NCBI GenBank assembly: GCA_900766895.1
Contig: CAAFXF010000058.1
Span: 1-21,891, forward strand
Source of the DNA: Clostridia bacterium
GTDB taxonomy: Bacteria > Bacillota > Clostridia > Oscillospirales > Acutalibacteraceae
DNA: 21,891 bases
Reading direction: 5' to 3'
Position numbers and translations under genes: made by a program. The notes under the pieces were generated by a model. The model worked only from the letters and a program-made list of their open reading frames with translations. It was not told where the DNA came from and did no database searches. Positions 1 through 9,000 of this stretch are shown in pieces; the first letter of the stretch is position 1; each line of letters opens with the position of its first letter.

Positions 1-104
1 GCAACAGCGAAAGCGACAAATATCGCTTTAATACTGCATTTTTGACGGGTTCGGATTATCACCGTTACCCTAGTATTCGTACGGTGGGTGGGGGGTGGAT
101 TTGA
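1..104 (+). CDS. Possible 3' end of a gene running in from the left edge
   Basis: An open frame (codons from position 3) enters from the left edge and ends at TGA 102-104, giving about 33 residues. Its codons (AGC, GAC, CGC, GGT) look like those of the real genes nearby, which is the only support. I recognise no family. If real, it converges on the glycosyltransferase and overlaps its 3' end by 35 bp. It may equally be a shadow frame of unannotated sequence. Low confidence; the upstream sequence would settle it. Confidence 0.25.
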   Translation, partial: NSESDKYRFNTAFLTGSDYHRYPSIRTVGGGWI

Positions 105-1260
105 ATTTGTCTATTACAATTTGGTATCGCTCGCAGGCGTTTGCCACAGCCTCGTCCCAGCTGATGTAGATGTTATCCCTTGCCTTCTCTCCCACGCGGT
201 TTAGCAAATCCTTGTTATCAATGATACTGTCAACGGTTTTTGCAACGCTGTGTGCGGATTCAAGGCACAAAAAGCCTGTTTCGCCGTCGGTAATACCCTC
301 TGATGCACAGCTGTCTGCTACCACTATTGTCGGTGTTGCAGATGCGGCGGCCTCGCGCACAACAAGACCGTTGGTGTCGAATATTGACGGAAATACCTGA
401 ATATCGGCTGTTGCATAGTAGATTTGCAATTCGTATCTATCGTAAAGCTGACCGGTAAAAATCACCTTATCATTCAGTCCGAGCTTAGTGCAATATCGCT
501 TGATTTGAGTCTCCTCCGGACCCATACCAATCATTATCATTCTGAAATCTCTGCCTTTTACCTTAAGAGCTTTGCAGGCATCAAGGATGATTTTGATATT
601 CTTATACCACATCATTCTGCCGACAAACAGCAAAACAGGTACATTGGGCGGTATGCTGTGCTTACGCATTATCATTGCACGCATATCATCCGTACATTCA
701 AATTTCGGCAGGTCACAGCCATTCGGCATAACAACAAAATCGCCCTCGTATCCAACCTTACGCAGACTGTCAACGGTTCCATGGCTGGTAACCCAAACCT
801 CGTCCGCACATTTAAGGTTGTTGAGCAAGAAGCCGTATGCCCTGTGCCTGATTGCCCAAAGAGGCACGCGTTCCTCAATATCGTACTCATACTTTGTGTG
901 GTATGTTAAAATTTGAGGAATACGGTGAAGCCTGTTGATTCTTCTGAAAAAATAGCTTGTAGCCATAGGACAATGGCTGTGAAGAATATCAAAATTTTTT
1001 GCAATAATGTCAGTAGCAAATTCTTTTTTGAACGGCCAACCGACAGGATAGCCCTCGCCGAAGGTGAATAGACTTTTGTATCTGTAAATCTCGTACGGAT
1101 ACTTGTAATCCTCTTGATTCGGATTTTTAGGGGTTACAATTACTGCCTCGCCGTACTTGTCATTAATTATATCTGCATAGCATTTCGCAACGGTGCTTAT
1201 TCCGTCTATTGTGGGCGGAAAAGATTCTGTACCTATTGCAATTTTGAGTTGCTTATTCAT
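70..1260 (-). CDS. GT4-family glycosyltransferase (GT-B fold)
   Basis: A 396-aa retaining glycosyltransferase of family GT4, which moves a sugar from a nucleotide donor to an acceptor at the cytosolic membrane face. Seen: an N-terminal acceptor-side Rossmann domain with the Gly-rich DGIST loop (19-23) and a DILHSHCP segment (91-98). The C-terminal donor domain carries FVGRMMWYKN (212-221), MPNGCD (178-183) and the donor-binding D-x7-E pair (D295, E303), a D replacing the usual first E of E-x7-E. The length is normal for GT4. Start ATG at 1260 follows AAGGAGC at a good distance; the stop is TAG. By family pattern it resembles glycosyltransferases that glycosylate diacylglycerol or phosphatidylinositol, so a membrane glycolipid role is possible, but the acceptor cannot be read from sequence. 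It stands alone, divergent from hprK. Confidence 0.85.
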   Translation of the reverse strand: MNKQLKIAIGTESFPPTIDGISTVAKCYADIINDKYGEAVIVTPKNPNQEDYKYPYEIYRYKSLFTFGEGYPVGWPFKKEFATDIIAKNFDILHSHCPMATSYFFRRINRLHRIPQILTYHTKYEYDIEERVPLWAIRHRAYGFLLNNLKCADEVWVTSHGTVDSLRKVGYEGDFVVMPNGCDLPKFECTDDMRAMIMRKHSIPPNVPVLLFVGRMMWYKNIKIILDACKALKVKGRDFRMIMIGMGPEETQIKRYCTKLGLNDKVIFTGQLYDRYELQIYYATADIQVFPSIFDTNGLVVREAAASATPTIVVADSCASEGITDGETGFLCLESAHSVAKTVDSIIDNKDLLNRVGEKARDNIYISWDEAVANACERYQIVIDKFKSTPHPPYEY

Positions 1261-1290
1261 ATAAATTGCTCCTTGTTGCTACTTGTTGCC

Positions 1291-1319
1291 ATTATATCAC
1301 AGTGAAAATCATAAGTAAA
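1291..1319 (-). promoter_or_regulatory. Sigma-A promoter for the glycosyltransferase
   Basis: On the minus strand, TTTACT (1319-1314), a 17-nt spacer and a perfect TATAAT (1296-1291) lie about 30 bp upstream of the start codon. It is placed back to back with the hprK promoter; the two -35 boxes are 22 bp apart. Confidence 0.6.
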
Positions 1320-1341
1320 CCAATTTATTTTTATTCTGTTC

Positions 1342-1370
1342 TTGATTAATGCTAAAATGTATTATATAAT
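1342..1370 (+). promoter_or_regulatory. Sigma-A promoter for the hprK operon
   Basis: TTGATT (1342-1347), a 17-nt spacer and a perfect TATAAT (1365-1370). The predicted start near 1377 leaves a leader of about 27 nt before the hprK ATG at 1404. It probably drives hprK through dnaE, because the later gaps in that run are too short for obvious promoters. Confidence 0.7.
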
Positions 1371-1403
1371 AAAGATGATTAAGCTTTTATGAGGTGTAAG
1401 GCT

Positions 1404-2372
1404 ATGGCTGAAAAATACTATATAACCTTAAAAAAGATTATTGAGGATAATAATCTTGAGATAGTATATATCCCAAAATCTGCCGACGAAATCCACATTA
1501 CTACAAATGAGGTTAACCGTCCCGGTATTCAGCTTGCGGGATATACTGATTATTTTGATCCTCTTCGTGTGCAAATACTCGGTTGGACAGAGCTTAGCTT
1601 TTTGCAGAATATGTCGGATGCCGAAAGAGAATTGGCACTTGGATATTGGCTCAGCCTTCATCCTGCGGCAGCAGTTGTAACAAGAGGTCTTGACATTCCC
1701 GATTATTTTGTGGATGCCTGTGCAAAATATGAGGTTCCGTTGCTTAAAACATCAAGGGAAACCTCTCCGTTTTTGGCATCTCTTATTGCACAGCTTAACC
1801 GTGAGCTTGCTCCGAGAATAACCCGACACGGCGTTCTTGTTGAGGTTTACGGTGAGGGTGTGCTTATCGTTGGCGAAAGCGGTGCCGGCAAGAGCGAAAC
1901 GGCTATTGAGCTTATCAAAAGAGGTCACAGACTTATTGCCGATGACGCTGTTGAAATCCGCAAGGTCGGTGACAACACTCTTGAGGGCTCATCTCCGAGC
2001 AACATCCGTCACTTTATCGAGGTGAGAGGCATAGGCATTATCAACGCAGGCCGTATCTTTGGTATGGGTGCGGTTAAGCCAAATGAAAAAATTGATATGG
2101 TAATTCAGCTTGAGGAATGGGATGCCACAAAGGCTTATGACCGTTTGGGCATCGATAATGAGTACACAAAGCTTTTGGATGTTAAGGTGCCTGTTATAAC
2201 CGTGCCTATCACACCGGGCAGAAACCTTGCAGTCATTGTAGAAACAGCGGCAATGAACAACCGTCAAAAGAAGATGGGCTACAACGGTGCAAAGGAGCTT
2301 ATGCAAGGTCTTGGTATTGATGATATGGAGCCGACAGAAAAAGAGCTTGATTTGTGGACTCATAACGAGTAA
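1404..2372 (+). CDS. hprK: HPr kinase/phosphorylase
   Basis: Bifunctional enzyme that phosphorylates HPr of the sugar PTS on a regulatory serine and removes that phosphate, controlling catabolite repression in low-GC Gram-positives. The protein is 322 aa, near the usual 310. Seen: an N-terminal domain of about 130 residues; the ITRHG segment with the catalytic His; Walker A GESGAGKS at about 157-164; IEVRGIGIINAGRIFG; and the signature ITVPITPGRNLAVIVE, where the usual VRPGRN has Thr for Arg. I chose ATG 1404, which has GAGGTG seven bases upstream, over ATG 1389, which would place that ribosome site inside the gene. First gene of the operon; glucokinase follows after 37 bp, which fits a shared role in sensing glycolytic flux. 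Confidence 0.95.
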   Translation: MAEKYYITLKKIIEDNNLEIVYIPKSADEIHITTNEVNRPGIQLAGYTDYFDPLRVQILGWTELSFLQNMSDAERELALGYWLSLHPAAAVVTRGLDIPDYFVDACAKYEVPLLKTSRETSPFLASLIAQLNRELAPRITRHGVLVEVYGEGVLIVGESGAGKSETAIELIKRGHRLIADDAVEIRKVGDNTLEGSSPSNIRHFIEVRGIGIINAGRIFGMGAVKPNEKIDMVIQLEEWDATKAYDRLGIDNEYTKLLDVKVPVITVPITPGRNLAVIVETAAMNNRQKKMGYNGAKELMQGLGIDDMEPTEKELDLWTHNE

Positions 2373-2409
2373 TAAAATTGGTAAATTAAAAACAAAGGGG
2401 AATATTATT

Positions 2410-3354
2410 ATGTACAGAATTGGTATTGATTTGGGCGGAACAAACATCGTTGCGGCAGTTGTTGATGACGATTGCAAAATTGTTGCAAAAGCAAAGACTC
2501 CTACTGCTACCCCACGTTCTGCAGAGGAAATTTTTGATGACATCGCAAAGGTTGCAAAGCAATCTGTAGACGAAGCAGGTCTTACAATGGATGACATTGC
2601 ATCCGTAGGTATGGGCTCTCCCGGCACAGTAAATGCAGAGGGCGTTATTGAATACGCAAACAACCTCGGCTTTGACCATATTCCCGCAAAGGATATGCTT
2701 ACTGAAAGACTTGGATGCAAAAATGTTTACATAGAAAATGATGCAAACTGTGCGGCTCTCGGTGAGGCTGTTGCAGGCTGTGGCCACGGTGCCAAGGACT
2801 TTGTTGCAGTAACCTTGGGCACAGGCGTCGGCTCAGGTATCATCGTAGACGGCAAGATTGTATCAGGCTCAAATAATGCGGGCGGTGAGTGTGGTCACAC
2901 GGTTATTGTTGTTGACGGCGAGCCTTGCACCTGCGGAAGAAAGGGCTGTTGGGAGGCTTATGCTTCTGCAACTGCGCTTATCAACCAAACAAAGAGAGCT
3001 ATGGAGGAATATCCTGATTCTGTTATGCATGAGCTTGCAGCAGAGGAAGGCAAGGTGTCCGGCAGAACTGCATTTGATGCAATGCGCAGAGGCGACATCG
3101 CAGGAATTAAGGTTGTAGATAAATACAACAAGTATGTTGCCTGCGGTCTTATCAACCTTGTAAACATCTTTCAGCCGGAGGTTATCTGCATCGGCGGAGG
3201 TATCTGCAACGAGGGTGAAACACTTTTACGCCCTATCCGCAGATATGTAGAGAGCGAAAGATACAGTGTTTACTCAAAGGTACAGTCAAAGATTTGCAAG
3301 GCAGAGCTTGGCAATGATGCAGGTGTTATAGGTGCTGCTCTTTTGGGTAAATAA
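2410..3354 (+). CDS. glcK: ROK-family glucokinase
   Basis: Cytosolic kinase making glucose 6-phosphate from glucose and ATP, the entry step for non-PTS glucose. It has 314 aa, normal for the family. Seen: the N-terminal phosphate loop DLGGTNIVAAV; VTLGTGVGSGII, the sugar/ATP region; the ROK zinc motif with GHT followed by CTCGRKGCWEAYAS (Cys-x-Cys-x4-Cys-x-Glu); and IFQPEVICIGGGI near the C terminus. The frame is open further upstream into hprK, but ATG 2410 has AAAGGGGA at proper spacing and starts directly at the conserved MYRIGIDLGG. Second gene of the operon, 17 bp before murB. Pairing with hprK and the nearby pfkA gives a compact glycolysis and sensing set. Confidence 0.93.
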   Translation: MYRIGIDLGGTNIVAAVVDDDCKIVAKAKTPTATPRSAEEIFDDIAKVAKQSVDEAGLTMDDIASVGMGSPGTVNAEGVIEYANNLGFDHIPAKDMLTERLGCKNVYIENDANCAALGEAVAGCGHGAKDFVAVTLGTGVGSGIIVDGKIVSGSNNAGGECGHTVIVVDGEPCTCGRKGCWEAYASATALINQTKRAMEEYPDSVMHELAAEEGKVSGRTAFDAMRRGDIAGIKVVDKYNKYVACGLINLVNIFQPEVICIGGGICNEGETLLRPIRRYVESERYSVYSKVQSKICKAELGNDAGVIGAALLGK

Positions 3355-3371
3355 TTAGTAGGGTGAATTTT

Positions 3372-4271
3372 TTGACAGAAATTTGTAAGTTTTTAGACAG
3401 CGCAGGTATTTCATACAGTGAAAACGAGCCTATGAGCCTTCACACCACCTTCAAAATAGGCGGTCCTGCAAGGCTTGCGGTTTTCCCTAAAAGCGAGGAG
3501 GAAATATCTGCAATAATAAAAAAATGTAATCAATACGGTGTTCGCTTCATTACGATTGGCAACGGCTCAAATTTGCTTGTGGCTGACGAGGGTATTGATG
3601 CGGTAGTTATTATTCTCGGTAAGGATTTTGCCGAGGTGACATTGATAGGTGACGACGTCATTTATGCAAAGGCAGGTGCGTCGCTTATGAAGGTGTGTCG
3701 CTTTGCCCTGGAAAACAGCCTGTCAGGCCTGGAGTTTGCGTACGGTATTCCGGGCTCATGCGGTGGCGGTGCGTTTATGAACGCAGGTGCCTACGGCGGT
3801 GAGCTTAAGGACGTAATGTTTAAGTGTGATCATATAGATGCAAACGGAGGTGTCGGAAGTCTTGAGGGTGACAGACTTGAGCTGTCATACAGACATTCTG
3901 CATATTTTGACAACGGCGGTATAATTACAGGCGTTTACTTTAAGCTGAAAAAGGCTGATGCAAATGAAATTAAATCCGCTATGGATGACTATATGAGCAG
4001 AAGAAGAGATAAGCAACCGCTTGAATACCCCTCTGCCGGCTCAACATTTAAGCGACCGGAGGGGCACTTTGCGGGAGCACTCATTGAGCAATGCAACCTC
4101 AAGGGTACAAGAGTCGGCGGTGCCGAAATCAGCACAAAGCACGCAGGCTTTGTTATCAACACGGGCAATGCCACCTGTAACGATGTTTTACAGCTTTGCA
4201 AAAGGGTTGCAGATACTGTTAAGGCACAAACCGGTGTTGATTTGGAAATGGAAGTAAGAGTTACAAAATAA
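3372..4271 (+). CDS. murB: UDP-N-acetylenolpyruvoylglucosamine reductase
   Basis: FAD/NADPH enzyme that reduces UDP-GlcNAc-enolpyruvate to UDP-MurNAc, the second committed step of peptidoglycan precursor synthesis. About 299 aa. Seen: the FAD-binding segments TTFKIGGPARLAVFP and GNGSNLLV; YGIPGSCGGGAFMNAGAYGG; the LSYRHSAYF tyrosine; and YPSAGSTFKRP with the proton-donating serine. The architecture is the shorter type II form usual in Firmicutes. Start choice: no ATG fits. TTG 3372 has AGGGTGA five bases upstream, while GTG 3363 abuts AGTAGG with no proper spacing, so I prefer TTG; the GTG start would add three residues. Third gene of the operon, 20 bp before rapZ. Confidence 0.94.
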   Translation: MTEICKFLDSAGISYSENEPMSLHTTFKIGGPARLAVFPKSEEEISAIIKKCNQYGVRFITIGNGSNLLVADEGIDAVVIILGKDFAEVTLIGDDVIYAKAGASLMKVCRFALENSLSGLEFAYGIPGSCGGGAFMNAGAYGGELKDVMFKCDHIDANGGVGSLEGDRLELSYRHSAYFDNGGIITGVYFKLKKADANEIKSAMDDYMSRRRDKQPLEYPSAGSTFKRPEGHFAGALIEQCNLKGTRVGGAEISTKHAGFVINTGNATCNDVLQLCKRVADTVKAQTGVDLEMEVRVTK

Positions 4272-4291
4272 AGACATAAGGGGATTATGAT

Positions 4292-5155
4292 ATGAAGGAA
4301 ATAGTTTTACTTACCGGTGTTTCGGGTGCAGGTAAATCAACTGCTATGGGTTTTATGGAGGATATTGGATATTACTGTATCGACAATATGCCGGCAGAGC
4401 TTATAGGCAGGTTTATTGAGCTTATTGAAAACTCGGAGACCTACAAAAAAATTGCTATTGTTACCGATGTTCGTTCGGCAGGTGTGTATTCTGAATTTTC
4501 AAAGAATATTCAGGGACTTATGGACAGCAACGACTATATTGTTAAAACAATTTTCCTTGATATTAAGAATCATGTTGCCCTTAAGAGATATAAATTAACA
4601 AGAAGAAAGCATCCCTTTGCCGATATGTTCAACGGCTCACTCGAGGAGGCTCTTAATTACGAAAAGGAAATTTTAGCTCCTGTCAGAGAAAAGGCGGGCT
4701 ATATTGTTGACACCTCCGATCTGGATGCAAATCAGCTTCGTGAAAGATTGACACAGATTTTGCTCAGCGACGAAACAGAGGTTATGAACCTTCACATTGT
4801 GTCGTTCGGCTTTAAGCACGGTATTCCTGCCGACGCAGATTTTGTGCTTGATGTAAGATGTTTGCCAAATCCTTATTGGATTGAATCAATGAGGAGTAAA
4901 ACAGGTCTTGATAAAGAGGTTAAGGATTACGTCTTTAGCTTCGACGAGGCATACGGTATTTTGGAAAGAACCAAGAATTTGCTTGATTACCTAAACCCTT
5001 TGTACATACGTGAGGGCAAAAGTCAGATTGTAATTGCTATCGGCTGTACAGGCGGTAACCACAGAAGCGTTGTTTTTGCAGAAACACTTAAGGAATATTT
5101 TTCTCGCAAGTGGGATAATGTTACTGTAAATCACCGCGATATTGAAAGACAATAG
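4292..5155 (+). CDS. rapZ: RapZ / YvcJ nucleotide-binding protein
   Basis: RapZ-family P-loop protein (YvcJ in Bacillus). In Enterobacteria RapZ is an RNA-binding adaptor that tunes glucosamine-6-phosphate supply for the cell wall; in Gram-positives the role is less clear. It has 287 aa, the normal length. Seen: Walker A GVSGAGKS at about 9-16, YYCIDNMP, TDVRSAG, then the C-terminal domain with FGFKHGIPADADFVLDVR and the family signature IGCTGGNHRSV. Start ATG 4292 follows AAGGGGA. It lies 20 bp after murB and 17 bp before whiA, a position normally followed by yvcK, which is missing here. Confidence 0.94.
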   Translation: MKEIVLLTGVSGAGKSTAMGFMEDIGYYCIDNMPAELIGRFIELIENSETYKKIAIVTDVRSAGVYSEFSKNIQGLMDSNDYIVKTIFLDIKNHVALKRYKLTRRKHPFADMFNGSLEEALNYEKEILAPVREKAGYIVDTSDLDANQLRERLTQILLSDETEVMNLHIVSFGFKHGIPADADFVLDVRCLPNPYWIESMRSKTGLDKEVKDYVFSFDEAYGILERTKNLLDYLNPLYIREGKSQIVIAIGCTGGNHRSVVFAETLKEYFSRKWDNVTVNHRDIERQ

Positions 5156-5172
5156 GCAGAGGTACGGTAGAA

Positions 5173-6066
5173 ATGTCGTTTTCTTCTCAGGTAAAAAAAG
5201 AGCTTGTAGAATTGCAATGCGAAAATAATTGCTGTAAAAAGAGTCTCCTTTACGGAATGGCTCTTTTTTCAAAGAGCTTTTCATACAAGGAGATAGTGTT
5301 TCAGTCAAAGAGCAAGCCCACGGCACAGCTTTTTTGCACATTGCTTAAGGAGCTTTGCTCAATTTCTTCATCAATTAAAGAATCACCGTCCGGCAAGCTG
5401 TACACGGTTGCAATAAAAAGACCGTCCGGTGCGGCAAGAGTGATGGCATATTTCGGTCATGAAAAAAACGAAACCAGCCTTAGGATAAACTTTTCAAATT
5501 TTGATTGCGACGATTGTCAAAGTGCTTTTCTGCGAGGAGCATTTTTGGCGTGCGGTGCCGTATCATCGCCGGAGAAGGACTATCATCTTGAGTTTTCCGT
5601 TGCGTATATGAACCTGTCAAAAAGCCTTGTTACTGCCCTGCAGGAAAAGGAGCTTTCGCCAAAGCTTACAAAACGAAAAGGATACAACATTATATATTTT
5701 AAGGACAGCGAGGAAATTGAGGATTGCCTTTATATAATGGGTGCGGGCAAATCCATGTTTGATATGATGAATGTAAAAATCGTCAAAGAAATTCGCAATA
5801 CCGCAAACAGAAAGGCAAATTGCGAAACCGCAAACATAGAAAAAACCGTTGCCGCCGCATCTCCTCAAATTGCCGCAATAATGAAAATAGAAAGAGAGAA
5901 AGGGCTTGACTCTCTCTCCGAGCCGTTAAGAGAAATGGCTGAAATAAGAATGGAAAATCCGGACTCCTCCCTTACAGAGCTTGCCGAGATGTTTGATCCT
6001 CCGATTAGCAGAAGCGGAGTTAATCATCGTCTTTCAAGGCTTGTAAAGATAGCACAGGAGCTTTAA
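5173..6066 (+). CDS. whiA: WhiA sporulation/division regulator
   Basis: DNA-binding protein of the WhiA family, required for sporulation septation in Streptomyces and linked to cell division and nucleoid segregation in Bacillus. 297 aa. Seen: an N-terminal domain related to LAGLIDADG homing endonucleases without their catalytic use (for example AFLRGAFLACGAVSSPEKDYHLEF), then a C-terminal helix-turn-helix with LTELAEMFDPPISRSGVNHRL. Start ATG 5173 has AGAGGT upstream. It lies 17 bp after rapZ and 11 bp before dnaE. Since its usual partner gene yvcK is not beside it, any local coupling is limited to rapZ. Confidence 0.94.
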   Translation: MSFSSQVKKELVELQCENNCCKKSLLYGMALFSKSFSYKEIVFQSKSKPTAQLFCTLLKELCSISSSIKESPSGKLYTVAIKRPSGAARVMAYFGHEKNETSLRINFSNFDCDDCQSAFLRGAFLACGAVSSPEKDYHLEFSVAYMNLSKSLVTALQEKELSPKLTKRKGYNIIYFKDSEEIEDCLYIMGAGKSMFDMMNVKIVKEIRNTANRKANCETANIEKTVAAASPQIAAIMKIEREKGLDSLSEPLREMAEIRMENPDSSLTELAEMFDPPISRSGVNHRLSRLVKIAQEL

Positions 6067-6077
6067 GAGGTGAAAAT

Positions 6078-9000
6078 ATGTTTACTCATCTTCATTTGCA
6101 CACACAGTTTAGCTTGCTTGACGGCGCCTGCCGTTTGAGCGAGCTTGTCAGTCGTGCAAGGGAGCTGGGTATGACCTCGCTTGCAATAACAGACCACGGC
6201 AATATGTACGGTGCCGTGGATTTTTATAAGGAGTGCAAAAAGCAAGGCATAAAGCCTATTATAGGGTGTGAGGTGTATGTTGCACCGCACAGCCGATTTG
6301 ATAAGGACAAGACTCGTGACGGTAAATATTCACATCTTGTTTTGCTGGTTAAAAACGAGACCGGATATAAAAACCTTATAAAAATGGTGTCGCAATCCTT
6401 TACCGAGGGCTTTTATTTTAAGCCGAGGATTGACAGGGATTTGCTTGAGGCTCACAGCGAGGGACTTATTTGTCTTTCTGCCTGCGTTGCCGGTGAAATC
6501 CCGCAGTACCTTTTGCAACGTGATTATGACTCTGCCAAAAGGTCTGCCCTGTGGTATAATTCCGTTTTCGGTGAGGGCAATTACTATTTAGAGCTTCAAA
6601 ATCACGGGCTTGATGAGGAACGTGTTGTTGCCGACGGAATTAAGCGACTTGCTGATGAAACGGGTATTCCTCTTGTTGCAACAAACGATGTGCATTATGT
6701 CAGGCGCGAGGATGCCGAAATTCAGCAGGTGCTTATCTGTATTGCAACAAATCATATATTAGGCGAGGATACGGGGCTTGAATTTCATTCTGACAGCTTT
6801 TATCTTAAAAGCGAGCAGGAAATGGCAGAGCTGTTTGCCGATACCCCTCAGGCAATTTCAAATACGCAGGTGATTGCCGACAAATGCAGTTTTGATTTTG
6901 AATTCGGCACAACAAAGCTCCCTTATTTTGAAACGCCTGATAATATGAATCACTATGATTTCTTTAGGCAAAAGTGCTACGACGGTCTGTACGAAAGGTA
7001 CGGCAGGGATGTGCCGCAGTCTTACATTGACCGTCTTGAATACGAGCTTGCGACCGTAGAAAAAATGGGATATACCGACTATTATTTGATAGTTCAGGAT
7101 TTTGTAAGATTTGCAAAAAGCAAGGGCATTCCTGTCGGTCCGGGCAGAGGCTCGGGTGCAGGCTCCATAGCGGCATATTGCATAGGCATAACCGACCTTA
7201 ACCCTATGAAATATGATTTGATTTTTGAGAGATTTCTTAATCCGGAGCGAGTATCAATGCCGGATTTTGATATAGATTTTTGCTACGAGAGGCGTGGCGA
7301 GGTCATAGATTATGTTACAAAAAAATACGGTGCAGACCATGTTGCACAGATTGTAACCTTCGGCACCCTGCAAACAAAGGCGGCTCTGCGAGATGTCGGC
7401 AGAGTGCTTGGTATGCCTTATGCAAGGGTAGACGCGATTGTGAAAATGATACCCAATGTTTTTCACATAACGCTTGACGAGGCTGTCAAAAAAAGCAAGG
7501 AGCTTAGGCAGGCTATGGATGAGGACCCGCAGGTTGCAAGGCTTGTTGAGATTGCACGCAAGGTTGAGGGTATGCCACGCAACACGTCAACCCACGCGGC
7601 AGGTGTTGTTATTACGCACGACCCTGTGTCGTCGTATGTTCCTCTTGCAACAAACGATGATTTGGTTGTAACACAGTATATTATGACCACTCTTGAGGAG
7701 CTTGGATTGCTCAAGATGGACTTTTTGGGGCTTCGTACATTAACCGTAATTGACGACTGCGCAAGGGCGTGCAATGTCGATATTGAACATATTGCCATTG
7801 ATGACGAACAGGTTTACAAGCTGTTTTCACGCGGTCAAACCGAAGGAATATTCCAATTTGAATCGTCAGGAATGAAGCAGATGCTAATGAGCCTAAAGCC
7901 GACAGGGCTTGAGGATTTGATAGCGGCTACCTCGCTTTACCGTCCCGGTCCTGCAAGTCAAATTGATACCTTTGTGCACAATTCAAATAATCCGCAGGAC
8001 ATCACCTATGACACACCTATGCTTGAGCCTATACTGAAAAACACCTACGGCTGTATGGTGTATCAGGAGCAGGTTATGCAGATATTCCGCGAGCTTGCGG
8101 GTTATAGCTTCGGCAGGGCGGATGTTGTGCGCCGTGCTATGAGCAAAAAGAAGCACGATGTTATGGAAAGGGAGCGCTCGGCTTTTGTTGACGGCTGTGC
8201 CAAAAACGGTATTGCTCAATCGGTTGCCAATGGAATTTTTGATAAAATAAGCGATTTTGCTTCCTACGCATTTAACAAGTCACACGCCGCGTGCTATGCT
8301 CTTGTTGCATACCGTTGTGCTTATCTCAAAAAATATCATCCTTCGCAGTTTATGGCGGCATTGCTTACTTCGGTGCTTGATAATTCAAACAAGGTTGCAC
8401 GATATATTGCAGAGTGCAAAAGGCTTGGTATTCGTCTTGCACCGCCTGATATTAACAGCTCTATGAAAGGCTTTACCGCAAGCAGTGACAAGGTAATAAA
8501 TTACGGCCTTTTGGGCATTAAAAACCTTGGAAATGATTTTATTGAGGATATAATCAGGGAACGTCAAAACGGCAGATACAAGGATATTTTTGATTTTTGT
8601 TCAAGGCTTCAGGGCGGAAAATTTAACCGCAGAGCTGTTGAATCTCTCATCCGTTGCGGTGCGTTTGACAATATGGGGGCTAACAGAAAACAAATGCTTA
8701 ATGCCTTGCCCGTTATCCTTACAAACATAGAGGAAAAGTACCGTCGTACAATGTACGGTCAGGTTGGACTGTTTGATTTGAACGATGATTTCAGCGACAG
8801 CTTTGAAATGCCGAATGTTGAAGAATACTCCAAATCAGAGCTTTTGCAAATGGAAAAGGAAATGACAGGGCTTTATCTGTCAGGTCATCCTATGGATAGA
8901 TTTGATAATTATGTTAAAAGTGCAGGCTGTGTTCGCACCTACGATGTGCTTGATGCAGGCAATGAAATGTCATCCGTTAAGGACGGCTCTGTTGTCACTC

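Noticed and set aside
10..29. Hairpin AAAGCGA/TCGCTTT beyond the 3' end of the glycosyltransferase
   Set aside because: There is no T-run on the minus strand after the stem, so it is not a good terminator for that gene; a 7-bp stem may be chance.
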